DNA from: Lumbricus terrestris
Taxonomy: Eukaryota; Annelida; Clitellata; Crassiclitellata; Lumbricidae
Length of the DNA: 64,000 nucleotides
Direction of reading: 5' to 3'
Assembly (NCBI GenBank): GCA_949752735.1
Contig: OX457041.1
Span: 30,772,400-30,836,399, forward strand
The notes below the pieces were generated by a model. That model searched no databases and was not told the DNA's origin. It saw only the letters and a list, made by a program, of their open reading frames with translations. Below are positions 54,879-64,000 of this stretch, one piece after another (positions within the stretch are counted from its first letter, which is position 1; the number at the start of each line of letters is the position of its first letter). The translations under genes were made by a program, and so were the position numbers.

Positions 54879-64000
<9,122 letters not shown>

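Overview
The window is animal nuclear DNA. It shows long GT-AG introns, no prokaryote-style gene packing, and a dense mix of LINE, hAT, mariner and SINE debris, microsatellites and minisatellites. A marine invertebrate deuterostome (for example an echinoderm) would fit, because the short word AGGCCT is abundant in part of the window and the repeat set is of that kind. That assignment is an inference and I cannot confirm it.

Two real protein-coding genes can be assembled, both on the minus strand. The first runs from the start codon at 23757 down to 909 and leaves the left edge. It is a membrane-associated phosphatidylinositol transfer protein (PITPNM / Nir / RdgB family). Seven coding exons carry the whole N-terminal PITP lipid-transfer domain, a serine-rich linker and the FFAT motif that tethers these proteins to VAP at the ER. 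The domains C-terminal to the FFAT region (known from the family) lie outside the window. Intron 1 is about 14.4 kb and is mostly transposon debris. The second gene enters from the right edge (64000) and runs to about 54879. Its four visible exons encode the C-terminal half or more of an endonuclease/exonuclease/phosphatase (EEP) domain of the CCR4 / nocturnin / angel / PDE12 type. Every catalytic signature I can see in it is replaced, so it looks like a pseudo-nuclease, or a decaying gene with open reading frames.

From 23.8 to 54.8 kb lies about 31 kb with no gene I can recognise. It is a layered repeat landscape: LINE fragments on both strands, three mariner families (two with transposase remnants inside complete terminal inverted repeats), a PIF/Harbinger-like element, many hAT-type elements with exact 8-bp target-site duplications, a 29-bp minisatellite, and a pure pyrimidine tract of about 710 bp. 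Nesting can be read directly in several places. A 2.9-kb hAT-like element splits a LINE reverse transcriptase, a truncated LINE is inserted beside a Ty3/gypsy integrase relic, and a retroposon tail is inserted in another LINE.

The second gene's introns (55.1-63.9 kb) hold a run of microsatellites, two hAT MITEs, an L2/CR1-like LINE, a tRNA-derived SINE and a 1.46-kb, 26-bp minisatellite. I found no operons, CRISPR arrays, rRNA genes, functional tRNA genes or prokaryotic defence system. The most interesting items are the catalytically dead EEP gene, the SINE/LINE shared 3' tail, the 2.9-kb hAT with its matching 191-bp MITE, the nested palindromes at 16.0-18.35 kb, and the G4-prone or triplex-prone pyrimidine tract.
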